Assembly: GCA_016124635.1 (NCBI GenBank)
Contig: WGNJ01000007.1
Span: forward strand, 79,965 to 143,964
Length of the DNA stretch: 64,000 bases
Origin: Alphaproteobacteria bacterium
Lineage (GTDB): Bacteria; Pseudomonadota; Alphaproteobacteria; Micropepsales; Micropepsaceae
Direction of reading: 5' to 3'
Both the position numbers and the translations under genes were made by a program. Positions 33,840 to 43,063 of the stretch are shown piece by piece. The notes under the pieces were generated by a model. That model saw only the letters and a list, made by a program, of their open reading frames with translations. It was not told the DNA's origin and ran no database searches. Every line of letters starts with the position of its first letter. The stretch's first letter is position 1.

Positions 33840-34988
33840 TCAGCGCAGTGCGAAGCGATCTGGAAAGCTCATCGCGAAGTGCGTTTTCGCGGCGTGCCAC
33901 TCCCGTTGTGGCCGCTTCCAGTTGCGTTGGCCGTTTCGCACCACGAGATAAAGCAGAGCCAACGCGTCGTCGTCGCTGTCGACTTGCCCGCGAACACGCA
34001 TCGCGCGCTTCAGATTGCGTTGCAAAAGATCCATCGCGAAGGTTGACGCCACCACACGCCTGATCTCGACGGGCAGATCAAAGAACGGCAAGATTTCGCT
34101 CCAATCGCGTTCCCAAAGCGGCGCGATCGCCGGATATTTCGCGGACACGGGCCCGGCCGCGAACGCGCTGAGTTTCCGCCGCCCTTCGGCGGCATCGCCG
34201 GCGCAATAAATCTCACGCAACGCCGACGCCACCGCAGCGCGTCTCTGTGACGACGCGAAATTTGTCGCGTCACGGAGCAGTTCGACGATGCGCGTATGCG
34301 TTTGCGCTTTTGGAAAAAACTGCCTTGCGGCGTCGCGAAACCGATCGCCGCCGTTGACGAAGATCAAAACGTCTTCGACGCCACGCTGCTTCAGGTCGTT
34401 CAGAATCCCTATCCAGGCGTTGGCTACGCTCTGTTCGAAAACCCAAAGCCCCAAAATCTCCTTCGAGCCGCTTGGGTGCAGCCCCAGCGCCAAATGGCAA
34501 ATCTTGTTGCGCCCGCCTTCTGAATCGCGAACTTTGATGCGCACCGAGTCAAAAGCGACGATTGGGTACAACGGGTCCAGCGCGCGATGCAGCCAATCGC
34601 GCGCTTCCGCCCAAACCGCAAGCGCGTGGCTCGCAATCAACTCATCGGGCACCACGGCGGCATACTGAATCTCAAGCCGTCGCTTGATGTCGTTCACGCC
34701 CAGACCGCGTCCGAACAGCAGCGCGATCTGATCCTCAAGTCCGGGATAGCGCAAGCGATATCGCGACAAGAGCGACGGATCGGCATCAAGTCCGTTCGCG
34801 AGTCCCTCTCCGCCCGCCCAACGTCCCGCATGCAGCCGCGTCACCTTCTCGTTGATCTGCGGAGGTGTTTCCGCCAAGCGTTCGGCCAATGCCTCGCGAA
34901 GCTTGTCGAGCACGCCGTTGCGATCGAAAATGTCCTTCGCGTCGCGCCCCGAGACCAATTCGTCGATCAATTCTCGCTTGAACATCAT
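33840..34988 (-). CDS. IS256-family transposase homologue with altered catalytic residues (possibly domesticated)
   Basis: A full-length 382-residue Transposase_mut-type protein. The body aligns by eye to IS256/IS1249-type transposases (GRGLGVNDIKRRLE, LDPLYPIVAFDSVRIKVRD, LALGLHPSGSKEILGLW, WSEILPFFDLPVEIRRVV). The first acidic residue, Asp147, is kept. The usual VDGLKG has Asn (FVNGGD, Asn212); the C-x2-H motif after it is Arg/Glu (RIVELLR); and the NAIES Glu is Asp in TFAMDLLQ. No terminal inverted repeats are apparent. It starts 18 nt after the LuxR-type gene stop, so the two look co-transcribed. Alternative: an old, decaying insertion. Confidence 0.75.
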   Translation of the reverse strand: MMFKRELIDELVSGRDAKDIFDRNGVLDKLREALAERLAETPPQINEKVTRLHAGRWAGGEGLANGLDADPSLLSRYRLRYPGLEDQIALLFGRGLGVNDIKRRLEIQYAAVVPDELIASHALAVWAEARDWLHRALDPLYPIVAFDSVRIKVRDSEGGRNKICHLALGLHPSGSKEILGLWVFEQSVANAWIGILNDLKQRGVEDVLIFVNGGDRFRDAARQFFPKAQTHTRIVELLRDATNFASSQRRAAVASALREIYCAGDAAEGRRKLSAFAAGPVSAKYPAIAPLWERDWSEILPFFDLPVEIRRVVASTFAMDLLQRNLKRAMRVRGQVDSDDDALALLYLVVRNGQRNWKRPQREWHAAKTHFAMSFPDRFALR

Positions 34989-35006
34989 GGCCTTACCCAG
35001 CACCGC

Positions 35007-36113
35007 TCATATCGGCAGCAGCAGCGAACCGAGCCGCGTCAAGTCGGCTTGAGAATTGACGCCGAGCTTCGCGAACAGATTGCGCACGTGCCAACGAACA
35101 GTCTCAATGCTCCGCCGCATCTCCGCAGCAATACTGGCGATATCCTTTCCATCCACGAACGCGGAGAGGACGGCACGCTCGGTCGGCGTCAGGTCGACGA
35201 AACCGTCGATCAGTGCGCCGCGCGACCCGGAGGCTTCGCTCAACGGCGTGAGAGCGACGACCACCTGACTGCCGTTGGCGGCGTCCGTCAAAAGAGGTGA
35301 GATCGGCACGGTGTGATGACAGGAGAGTTGGACGAGCCAGCCGTCTCCCTTGCCGTCGGCGACAATGAAGGCGCGCCCCTTCGGACCGACGCGCCCACGC
35401 TCGGCCTTCGACAACTCATCAAATGCCGCGGCGACGCGGACATCCTCAAATCGCAGCGTCTTTCCGGAGACCTGCAGAAGTCCGGCTTTCTCGAACAAAC
35501 GGGTCGCCGCCTCGTTAGCGTGTTCGACCAATTTGTGCCGCGTTACAACGAGCGCAATGGCTCGAGCCTCGAAGAGCTTGTCACCAACGGCCAGTCCCTT
35601 CGAACGCGCGGCTTGCAAATGAAACGCGAGCGCTCGCCGCACATCATCGACGAGCCGGCGTGCCATACTCTGATCGTAGTCGCTGAACGCGGCATGCGAG
35701 CGTGTCGCCACCAATGCGACGGTCCAGCGATTGTCAACCAGAACGGTCAATGCAAGATAGTGGAAGCCCGCGCCCGCCCATTGCTCCGCGGCCCAATTGC
35801 TCCCGCCGATCACCCCGGTCACGACGCTTGTCGTATTAGGCTCGCTGATGTCCCTGCTTTGCAGCGCCGCGATCAGATCGCTGCGTTGCTTGCCGCCCGA
35901 GCTGCCGCTAGCTCTGGTAGCTCCGAATTCGACGAACCGCGCCCCTCCGACACGATCGCGCACCAGAAGGCGCGCGTCTTCTGCTGCAAAGGCTTCGGCA
36001 AATGCAGCAAGAGCTCCCGTAAACCGCCCCGGTTCAAGTGCCGCGGCGTACAATTCGTCCAGGAAGGGGTTAACCCCACCTTCCGACACCGGTAACGCCG
36101 CGACCAAGCTCAT
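35007..36113 (-). CDS. LuxR-type transcriptional regulator
   Basis: A 368-residue protein with a long N-terminal sensor region of no recognisable class (PAS-like in parts, around ALVVTRHKLVEHANEAAT) and a C-terminal LuxR helix-turn-helix: LTPTERAVLSAFVDGKDIASIAAEMRR followed by ETVRWHVRNLFAKLGVNSQADL. It has no receiver domain, so it probably senses a small molecule or a partner protein. It is transcribed with the transposase homologue and is divergent from the LytS/LytTR pair across 231 bp. Confidence 0.88.
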   Translation of the reverse strand: MSLVAALPVSEGGVNPFLDELYAAALEPGRFTGALAAFAEAFAAEDARLLVRDRVGGARFVEFGATRASGSSGGKQRSDLIAALQSRDISEPNTTSVVTGVIGGSNWAAEQWAGAGFHYLALTVLVDNRWTVALVATRSHAAFSDYDQSMARRLVDDVRRALAFHLQAARSKGLAVGDKLFEARAIALVVTRHKLVEHANEAATRLFEKAGLLQVSGKTLRFEDVRVAAAFDELSKAERGRVGPKGRAFIVADGKGDGWLVQLSCHHTVPISPLLTDAANGSQVVVALTPLSEASGSRGALIDGFVDLTPTERAVLSAFVDGKDIASIAAEMRRSIETVRWHVRNLFAKLGVNSQADLTRLGSLLLPI

Positions 36114-36344
36114 GCACTGCCCCCTTGGGCCGATTTGCTGGGCCCGTCACGTCAGGCCAGCCGGTATCCCCTCCGAATACAGGGCCCGACGCGCACGTTC
36201 GCTCAATGCCGGAATCGTTCAATGCAAATGCGACTAGACGCTGCGTTTGCGCGTCAGCAAGTTGGTTGCGCGACGAACGGCGGCGAAGTAGCGACAAACG
36301 ACACACGCCAACGCACATGACATTTGCATAATGCGGGAACTCTC

Positions 36345-37412
36345 ATGAGGCAGTCCTTCCGTATGATCCAGCAGCGCCTATCAAATCCTCTTGTGCTCGT
36401 CACATTGCTGCTCTGGGCCGCTCTCTATGCATTGCTGGCAGCGCGCGCAGCCTTGCTGGGAATACCATCTGCAGACATGCTGGCCCTGCTGCGCATGGTC
36501 ACTTGCGCATTCGGTATCCTGTCATGCGGTTGGCTGTATCTTACGCTTCAGCCCATCCGACGGCACTCTCTCGCATTGCGGATCCTCATTGCCTTTATCG
36601 GCTCATTCGTTGCCGCCGGCATTTGGACAATCACAAACTCAACAATCATGGATGCCGCTTTCCCGCAGGAACCATGGCAGCCTGTAATGCTGTCCGATCT
36701 AATGCCGACTGCCAATTTGATGTTCTGGTTCTTTGTCGCCTGGTGCTTCGTCTACATGTCGCTTGAATACCACACGCAGCTCATCGATCGCGAAGTAGAC
36801 CTCGTTCGCACGCGCGAGATGGCGCTCGATGCGCAGAACAGAATGCTTCGCTATCAGCTCAACCCGCACTTCCTGTTCAATACATTGAACGCACTCTCTG
36901 CGCTCGTGATGGAAAACAAGCGCGATCAAGCAGAAAGCGTCCTGCTCGCGCTATCGAGATTCCTTCGTTATTCGTTGGAGCAGGACCCGGCGTCGAAAAC
37001 AGAACTGCAAAACGAAATTGCCGCGCAAGAAGAATACCTGGCCATCGAACAAATCCGTTTCGCCGATAAGCTGCGTTACGTGAAGACCCTCCAACCTGAA
37101 GCTCTGTCCGCGTTGGTGCCCGGATTCATTCTCCAACCAGTCGTCGAAAACGCGATCAAGTATGCGGTATCCCCTAGCACCCAACCGGTCACCATCGAAA
37201 TCAGCGCACAAATCGACAACGGCAAGCTGCGGCTCAACGTTAAGGACAACGGTACCGGCGTAACCACGGGCGGCAATGGGCTCGGCGTCGGTCTCGAGAA
37301 CGTACGCCGCCGACTGGATCTGATCTACGGCGCCGCGGCCAACATGACCTCGCACGCTCGTGAACAAGGCGGCTATGAAGTCGAGATACAGTTGCCGCTG
37401 GAGCGCAAATGA
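36345..37412 (+). CDS. LytS/YehU-type sensor histidine kinase
   Basis: A 355-residue membrane kinase. Four hydrophobic segments fill residues 12-145 with only short loops between them; a coiled helix (REVDLVRTREMALDAQNRML) leads into the His-kinase box LRYQLNPHFLFNTLNALSAL, and the ATPase has the N box VVENAIKYAV and G box GNGLGVGLENVRRRL. It autophosphorylates the His in NPHF and passes the phosphate to the regulator encoded next (ATGA overlap). Start at ATG 36345 with GGGAA; a TTG further upstream is possible. The signal is unknown. Confidence 0.92.
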   Translation: MRQSFRMIQQRLSNPLVLVTLLLWAALYALLAARAALLGIPSADMLALLRMVTCAFGILSCGWLYLTLQPIRRHSLALRILIAFIGSFVAAGIWTITNSTIMDAAFPQEPWQPVMLSDLMPTANLMFWFFVAWCFVYMSLEYHTQLIDREVDLVRTREMALDAQNRMLRYQLNPHFLFNTLNALSALVMENKRDQAESVLLALSRFLRYSLEQDPASKTELQNEIAAQEEYLAIEQIRFADKLRYVKTLQPEALSALVPGFILQPVVENAIKYAVSPSTQPVTIEISAQIDNGKLRLNVKDNGTGVTTGGNGLGVGLENVRRRLDLIYGAAANMTSHAREQGGYEVEIQLPLERK

Positions 37413-38239
37413 CGGAAGCAATTACAGTCGTCGTTGCGGACGACGAGCCGCTCGCGGTTCGTCGCCTTGTCAGCGGCTTGGCCAAAATGCCCAACGTTAA
37501 GGTCGTTGGCACCGCTGGCGACGGTAGGTCGGCGCTGGACCTCGTGCGTAATTTGTCTCCCGATATCGTCTTTCTCGACATCAAGATGCCTGCACTGAGC
37601 GGCTTGGACGTAGCGAAGGAACTCAGCGGCACGGCCCTGCCCGCCATCATCTTCGTGACGGCGTTTGGCCGCTTCGCCATAAAGGCATTTGACCTTGCGG
37701 CAGTCGACTACCTGCTCAAGCCCGTCGACTTCGACCGCCTGCACGAAGCGATCGAGCGCGCGATCGCCCGCCGCCGCGCGACACACGCTGAACAACGCGC
37801 CAAAGAACTGCAGGGCCTTCTCGATGCCGTGCGCGACGAGTCCCTGCAGAACATCGAGCAATCTCACGGCGAGCCCGCCATCTGGCTGCGTGACAAAGAC
37901 GGCCATGTTCGCGTGCCGCGAACGTCGATCGAATACGTTCAGGCGGACAGAGACTATGTGCACGTACACACACGCGGCAGCAAATACCTGGTGCGCGAAA
38001 CGTTGCATGCATTTCTTGAGCAGCTACAGTCCGTCGACTTTGTACAAGTCCACCGCTCCTATGTGGTGAACGTCAGCTTTGTCGAGCGGCTGTCGAAGCG
38101 CATCAGCGGTTCGACAGTTATTCAGATGGTATCCGGCGCAAGCATCCCCGTCGGCCGCAACTACGCCGCGTCGATCCGAGGCTTGCTCACAGTCCTTGCC
38201 CGACGCACCGAACAGACGACGCGCGCGCTCAATCCATGA
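37409..38239 (+). CDS. LytTR-family response regulator
   Basis: A 276-residue DNA-binding regulator. The receiver (about 5-125) has VVADDEPLAVRR, phosphoacceptor IVFLDIKMPALSG, TAFGRFAIKAF and the Lys in DYLLKPVDFDRL. The LytTR domain (about 165-265) has IEYVQADRDYVHVHT, FVQVHRSYVVNVSFV and VGRNYAASI. It is the partner of the kinase before it. The target genes are unknown. The last 11 bp overlap the convergent peptidase gene. Confidence 0.93.
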   Translation: MTEAITVVVADDEPLAVRRLVSGLAKMPNVKVVGTAGDGRSALDLVRNLSPDIVFLDIKMPALSGLDVAKELSGTALPAIIFVTAFGRFAIKAFDLAAVDYLLKPVDFDRLHEAIERAIARRRATHAEQRAKELQGLLDAVRDESLQNIEQSHGEPAIWLRDKDGHVRVPRTSIEYVQADRDYVHVHTRGSKYLVRETLHAFLEQLQSVDFVQVHRSYVVNVSFVERLSKRISGSTVIQMVSGASIPVGRNYAASIRGLLTVLARRTEQTTRALNP

Positions 38240-40370
38240 GTTTCTGCGCCAGATACACGTAGTGCCGCGCCCACCTGCGCGCGTTCAATTCCGGATCCGC
38301 ATCGTTTGCATGACCACCAAACGTGTTTTCATAGTAGAGATACGGCGCCCCGATCTCCGATAGGCGGGCCGCGAATTTCCGTGCGTGCCCCGGATGGACG
38401 CGGTCGTCTTCGGTGTTGGTCGTAATGTAGGGCTCGGGATAGTGCACGCCGGGCTTCAGGTTTTGATACGCCGAATAGCGCGCAATGAACGCGCGATCCC
38501 CTGGAATATCCGGATTGCCGTACTCGCTCACCCACGATGCGCCGGCGGAAAGGTGATTGTATCGAAGCATGTCGATCAGAGGGCTTTCGATGACGACCGC
38601 ATTGAAGAGTTCGGGATGCTGCGTCATGGAAACACTCGTCAACACGCCACCGTTCGAACGCCCATAGATCCCGAGGTGCCGCGGACTCGTGATCCGCCGA
38701 TTGAAAAGATCGCGCGCAACGGCTGCGAAGTCGTCAAAGGCTCGCTGTCGGTGTTCGCGCAACGCAGATTGATGCCACGCCGGTCCGAACTCGCCGCCGC
38801 CGCGGATGTTGGCAATTACATAGGCGCCGCCCCGCTCAAGCCAAAGCTTGCCCATCTCCGGGAGATAAGCCGGCGGCTTCGAGATCTGGAAGCCGCCGTA
38901 TCCGTACATCAACACCGGTGTCGACCCGTCAGACTCCATTATCTTCGGCCGAACCAGGAAATACGGCACTTTGGTTCCGTCGGTAGAGGTCGCCCAATGC
39001 TGCTCCACAACGTGGTGCGAACCGTCAAATCGAGCGGGCAGTTGAGCGATGAGCTGGACTCTCCCGCTTTGAGCATCGGCGGCCCAAAGCGCCGTTGGTT
39101 CGAGAAAGCTCTCTGAGCTAACGAAGAGCCGATTGCTTGTTTTCGACGCCGCTTTGATGACGAGAGACGACTTGCGCGGCAACGCCAACCGCTTTGCCCG
39201 CCAAGCCGAGCCCTTGCGATGATAGACTTCGATCACACCGGTCACGTTGTTCAGCAGCTGCACCACGACGCTGTCGCGCGTTCCGTCAACATTGTCGATG
39301 GTCTGGTTCGACGCCGGCTGCAGGATCAGTTTGGTGTGCGCCGCTAGGCTCGCAGGATGCCGTCTAACCGCGTCCAGGTCATAGGCAACCAGCGCACCTG
39401 CTTTGTATCCGTTCCAATCTTCTTCGATCGTAAAGACGACGGCTCCCTTTACGAATGCTTGATAGGTGGTCTTCTTCGGCAGCGGCAGCTTCACCGCTTT
39501 GTCGCCGAGGATCAGGTAGACTTCGGACTCGAAGAATCCGATCCGCCGCTCAACCATGATCGCTCGAACATCCCCGTCGGGATCATGCAAGACGCGCGGA
39601 AAGATGAATGCGTCCTTGCGATCGCCGCGAAACACCTCGTGCGCAGCAGACAGCGGCTGACCACGGCGCAAAACCTTCACGACATAGGGATACCCGGCTT
39701 CCGTTAGTTCGCTGCCGCCCCAATCGCGCGCCACGATCAAAGTATCCCGGTCGATCCAATCGACACTTTGCTTCGCGCGGTCGAAATGGAATCCATCGCC
39801 GATGAACTCGCGCGTGGTCGTGTCGAACTCACGTATCTCGACGGCGTCGCCGCCGCCATCCGACAGGTGGACAAGACAGTAGCGCTCGTCCGGTTGAAGG
39901 CAGGACGCTCCTTTCCAGATCCAGTTGCGTCCCTCTGCTTTCGAGAGTCGGTCGAGATCGATCAGCGTGTGCCAATCTGGCCTGCCGGCAAGATATGCGG
40001 CCAAGCTGCTATGCCGCCAAATACCATGCTGATGCTCGTCATCTTGCCAAATGTTGTCGATCCCGCCGGCGCGGAATTCAGGTGACGCAATTCGATCTTG
40101 CGCGGTGAAGATTGCCAGCGCTTCTTTGCGATAGATCTCATAGCGCGGGTCGGTCTCAAGCCGCGCCGCAGTCTTTGCGTTCTCGGCCTCAACCCACTTG
40201 AGTGCTTTGGAACTATGGACGTCTTCGAGCCAAATGTTCGGGTCGCTCGACGCTTGGGCAGTCGGCGTCGCCACGTCACCCGCGGTCATCTTAGGCTCAT
40301 CCACATCCATCTCCGCGCATGCACCGAGCGTGAGTAACAAGCCCACCGCAACAAAACCGAAAGTCCGCAC
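38229..40370 (-). CDS. Prolyl-oligopeptidase-family (S9A) lipoprotein
   Basis: A protein of about 713 residues. The lipobox LLTLGAC marks it as a lipoprotein, then come a beta-propeller (about 60-430) and an alpha/beta-hydrolase domain. The catalytic Ser is in GRSNGGVLTS, the Asp in NTEDDRVHPGHARK and the His in FGGHANDAD; the NIRGGGEFG block is typical. It cleaves short peptides in the periplasm. I place the start at GTG 40370, a few nt after GGGGGCGA; a TTG at 40382 in the same frame is possible. Confidence 0.9.
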   Translation of the reverse strand: MRTFGFVAVGLLLTLGACAEMDVDEPKMTAGDVATPTAQASSDPNIWLEDVHSSKALKWVEAENAKTAARLETDPRYEIYRKEALAIFTAQDRIASPEFRAGGIDNIWQDDEHQHGIWRHSSLAAYLAGRPDWHTLIDLDRLSKAEGRNWIWKGASCLQPDERYCLVHLSDGGGDAVEIREFDTTTREFIGDGFHFDRAKQSVDWIDRDTLIVARDWGGSELTEAGYPYVVKVLRRGQPLSAAHEVFRGDRKDAFIFPRVLHDPDGDVRAIMVERRIGFFESEVYLILGDKAVKLPLPKKTTYQAFVKGAVVFTIEEDWNGYKAGALVAYDLDAVRRHPASLAAHTKLILQPASNQTIDNVDGTRDSVVVQLLNNVTGVIEVYHRKGSAWRAKRLALPRKSSLVIKAASKTSNRLFVSSESFLEPTALWAADAQSGRVQLIAQLPARFDGSHHVVEQHWATSTDGTKVPYFLVRPKIMESDGSTPVLMYGYGGFQISKPPAYLPEMGKLWLERGGAYVIANIRGGGEFGPAWHQSALREHRQRAFDDFAAVARDLFNRRITSPRHLGIYGRSNGGVLTSVSMTQHPELFNAVVIESPLIDMLRYNHLSAGASWVSEYGNPDIPGDRAFIARYSAYQNLKPGVHYPEPYITTNTEDDRVHPGHARKFAARLSEIGAPYLYYENTFGGHANDADPELNARRWARHYVYLAQKLMD

Positions 40371-40468
40371 TCTCGCCCCCAAGACATGTTGGCCGCGGCA
40401 TTATGGATACCCACCAAGATGGACCGCTGCCAGACCCTCGAGGCCGTGGCGCCTTCACCGTCGCGTGA

Positions 40469-41152
40469 CTAGCCGAGGATTGTTGTATCGATCCAGGCCG
40501 CGAAATCGTCCAACATCTCGCGGCGCACCTCCGGATCCTTCTTTCCGGTTCGCGCCGGGACGTGAAACGAGTGGTCCGCATCGTCGAAGAGTGCGAGTTG
40601 AGCCCGACCACCAAGGCGCTTGACCAGCGGCTTCAGGAGATCCAACTGCGCAAACTCGTCCCGAGCCCCCTGCAAGAACAACATCGGGATGCGCACGTCA
40701 TTCAAGTGCTCCGCCCGCTCATCCGACGGCGCGCCGGGCGGATGCAATGGAAAGCCGAGGAACGCCAATCCGGCCACGCGTTCGAGCGGCATCGCCGCTT
40801 GAGCCTGCGATGTCATGCGCCCGCCGAACGATTTGCCGCCGGCGATTAGCGGCACGTGCGGCATCAATCGCGCCGCCTCTGTCACCGCCGCGCGGACCGT
40901 GGCCAGCGCGACCTTCGGCGAATCCGGCCGCCTCTTCTTTTGCTCCATGTACGGAAATTGGTAGCGCAACGTCGCAATTCCGCGCTGCGCCAACTCGAGC
41001 GCAACCGCATGCATGAAAGGATGCCTCATTCCGGCGCCCGCACCATGGGCCAAGACGTAGCAAGCTCGCGCACCCGGCGGCGCAACGAGCAGACCGGACA
41101 CGGCGCGATCGTCATCGACTTTGATTGAGATTTCCCGCGCGGCTTCGCTCAT
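40469..41152 (-). CDS. Alpha/beta hydrolase (Tex30/KANL3-like, dienelactone-hydrolase type)
   Basis: A 227-residue cytoplasmic hydrolase with HGAGAGMRHPFMHAVA (oxyanion region), a nucleophile Ser in GGKSFGGRMTS, an acid in GARDEFAQ and His in DDADHSFHVP. The pattern matches the small family also found in human Tex30; substrates are not known. It overlaps the preceding coiled-coil gene by 4 bp, so the two form an operon. Confidence 0.85.
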   Translation of the reverse strand: MSEAAREISIKVDDDRAVSGLLVAPPGARACYVLAHGAGAGMRHPFMHAVALELAQRGIATLRYQFPYMEQKKRRPDSPKVALATVRAAVTEAARLMPHVPLIAGGKSFGGRMTSQAQAAMPLERVAGLAFLGFPLHPPGAPSDERAEHLNDVRIPMLFLQGARDEFAQLDLLKPLVKRLGGRAQLALFDDADHSFHVPARTGKKDPEVRREMLDDFAAWIDTTILG

Positions 41153-41745
41153 CTAACCTTCGCGCGCTCGAGAGCCTCACGCGCCTTCGCGACTACGCGC
41201 TCCAAGCGCCGCCGCCGGGCGTCGGCATCGATTTCGAAGGCCTCGATCTCTCGGTCAAGCTGCTGCTTGCGGCGCGCCAGCTCTTTGCGCCGCACTTTGA
41301 TCTCAATCTCCAGCTCACGCAGATCTCGCTCGGCCGCATCGACACGCGAGCGGTCGCGTGGCGGTGACTTATGGTTTCCATGCTTGGACTGAAGCCGCCG
41401 ATCGACAATCCGCAACGCCTTCGGCTCCGGCGTCGCGGGCCCCTTGGTCTCTGCTCCCCGCGCTGTTCGCCTCTCCGCAAGGCTCACGACATTTGACCGT
41501 TTCTCGGATGATTGAGCCTTCGCTGCCGATACGCGCAGGGCCACGGGTACGCCGGGCGTCTTCGTCGCCGCTTCGACCACAGCCGGATCATCCACAACCT
41601 TCGCGGCACCCGAGGCGAACAGGTTTTCCCGCACATCCCAGGCCTTCAGCGCTGCCTTTTGGCTGGGGACAGCCACCGCCCAATCATGAATGCCGATTCG
41701 CGTCGTGTAGACTTTGAGACGTCGAGTGATTCGCTCCTTGGCCAT
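41149..41745 (-). CDS. Coiled-coil protein with conserved N-terminal domain (annotated elsewhere as TolA-like)
   Basis: A 198-residue soluble protein. Residues 1-75 (LKVYTTRIGIHDWAVAVPSQKAALKAWD, VPVA) resemble an N-terminal domain seen in short alphaproteobacterial proteins loosely called cell-envelope TolA. Residues 120-198 are a long charged coiled coil rich in Arg, Glu and Lys. There is no signal peptide or membrane helix, so true TolA function is unlikely. Lies near the Ku gene, which often has such neighbours in this class. Confidence 0.65.
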   Translation of the reverse strand: MAKERITRRLKVYTTRIGIHDWAVAVPSQKAALKAWDVRENLFASGAAKVVDDPAVVEAATKTPGVPVALRVSAAKAQSSEKRSNVVSLAERRTARGAETKGPATPEPKALRIVDRRLQSKHGNHKSPPRDRSRVDAAERDLRELEIEIKVRRKELARRKQQLDREIEAFEIDADARRRRLERVVAKAREALERAKVR

Positions 41746-41794
41746 GGCTCAGACGAAAACCTCGATCCTGTGTTCCAATTCGAATGGATGGCTA

Positions 41795-42094
41795 ATGTCT
41801 CGCACCGCCCGTGCCCCGAAGATTGTCGCCGATGAGCCTAACATCTTCGCTGAAGCTTTGCGGGAGGTCGCGAGCCGCCGCTATGCAAAGCCGAAAAAGG
41901 CACTGCCCCGCCGCTACGTCGCCCAACTCACGGAGGGCGGTCCCGTCCTTTCGATCGAAGGCGCTTCGGACTTCGACGACGCGGCCATGATCTTTGCGGC
42001 AAGCGCCGCCGCCCCGTTGGGCCACAGCCATCTGAGGGTCTGCGTCACGGACTGCGAGACCGGGACCTCACAGCATTTCCATCTGGATTTCTGA
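41795..42094 (+). CDS. Small conserved protein, unknown function
   Basis: A 99-residue soluble protein with a basic N-terminus (RRYAKPKKALPRRY) and an acidic/aromatic second half ending THFHLDF-like (SQHFHLDF). It lies 102 bp before the Ku gene on the same strand and may be co-transcribed with it. The reading frame is open further upstream, overlapping the divergent gene; the ATG at 41795 is the first plausible start outside it. Family unknown. Confidence 0.55.
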   Translation: MSRTARAPKIVADEPNIFAEALREVASRRYAKPKKALPRRYVAQLTEGGPVLSIEGASDFDDAAMIFAASAAAPLGHSHLRVCVTDCETGTSQHFHLDF

Positions 42095-42196
42095 GCCGTC
42101 CGAACCTCAAAACGCGGTTAAGCAACCCTTCCCTAAGCCATTGCGTTCACAATGATCTGAGGCGACCATTAAAGGTCGTCTCAAGGGTGTGGGTTC

Positions 42197-43057
42197 ATGG
42201 CAGCGCGTCCGTCCTGGCAAGGTCACTTGAAGCTTTCGCTCGTGACCTGTCCCGTCTCGCTCTACAACGCGGTCAGCCCCCGCGGTGAGGTTCACTTCAA
42301 CCTGCTGAATCCGAAAACCGGCAACCGCATTCGCATGGTCACCATCGATGCGGGAACCGAAGAGCCGCTCGATCGCAAGGAACTGGTCAAGGGGTTTGAG
42401 ATCGCCAAGGGCGAGTACGTCCAGGTCACGCAGGAAGAGATCGACTCCGTACGCCTCGAGAGCACGCGGACGATCGAGATCGAGAGCTTCGTCCCTGCCG
42501 AGGAAATCGATCGTCTCTATTGGGACAATCCGTATTATCTCGTGCCCGACGGCAAGATGGCGGCGGAGCCCTTCACCGTTATCCGCGAGGCGATGGAGCG
42601 CGCAGGCCAGGTCGCACTCGGCCGGCTGGTTATGTCGCAGCGTGAACGTCTCGTGGCACTTGAGCCGCGCGACAACGGCATCGTCGCCACGACGCTGCGT
42701 TCCTATCAAGAAGTGCGCGACATGGCGCAATTCTTCGACGACATTCCCAACGTAAAGCCGGACCGCGACATGATCGCGATAGCCGAAAAGATCATCGCCC
42801 AGAAGGAAGAAGACTTCGACCCGACGCAATTCGACGACCGCTACGAGGACGCGCTCAAGGCGCTGATCGAAGAAAAGCGTAAAGGCCACAAGGTGGTTCG
42901 CCCGAAAGAGGCCGAACCATCGAACGTCATCAACTTGATGGACGCGCTCAAGAAGAGCCTATCCTCCGACAGCGGAAAGAAGTCGGCTGGCCGCGGCAAG
43001 CAAGGCGCGACGTCACGTCCCGGGAAGAAGCCGGCCAAGCGCAAGACCTCCGGATAG
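42197..43057 (+). CDS. ku: Ku protein, non-homologous end joining
   Basis: A 286-residue homodimeric DNA-end-binding protein. The beta-barrel core is clear (WQGHLKLSLVTCPVSLYNAV, HFNLLNPKTGNRIRM, YYLVPDGKMAAEPFTVI, ALGRLVMSQRERLVAL); the C-terminal tail is Lys/Arg-rich (GKKSAGRGKQG...KRKTSG), a region known to bind LigD and DNA in other bacteria. It forms a two-gene operon with ligD 6 bp later. Confidence 0.97.
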   Translation: MAARPSWQGHLKLSLVTCPVSLYNAVSPRGEVHFNLLNPKTGNRIRMVTIDAGTEEPLDRKELVKGFEIAKGEYVQVTQEEIDSVRLESTRTIEIESFVPAEEIDRLYWDNPYYLVPDGKMAAEPFTVIREAMERAGQVALGRLVMSQRERLVALEPRDNGIVATTLRSYQEVRDMAQFFDDIPNVKPDRDMIAIAEKIIAQKEEDFDPTQFDDRYEDALKALIEEKRKGHKVVRPKEAEPSNVINLMDALKKSLSSDSGKKSAGRGKQGATSRPGKKPAKRKTSG

Positions 43058-43063
43058 GCTCCA

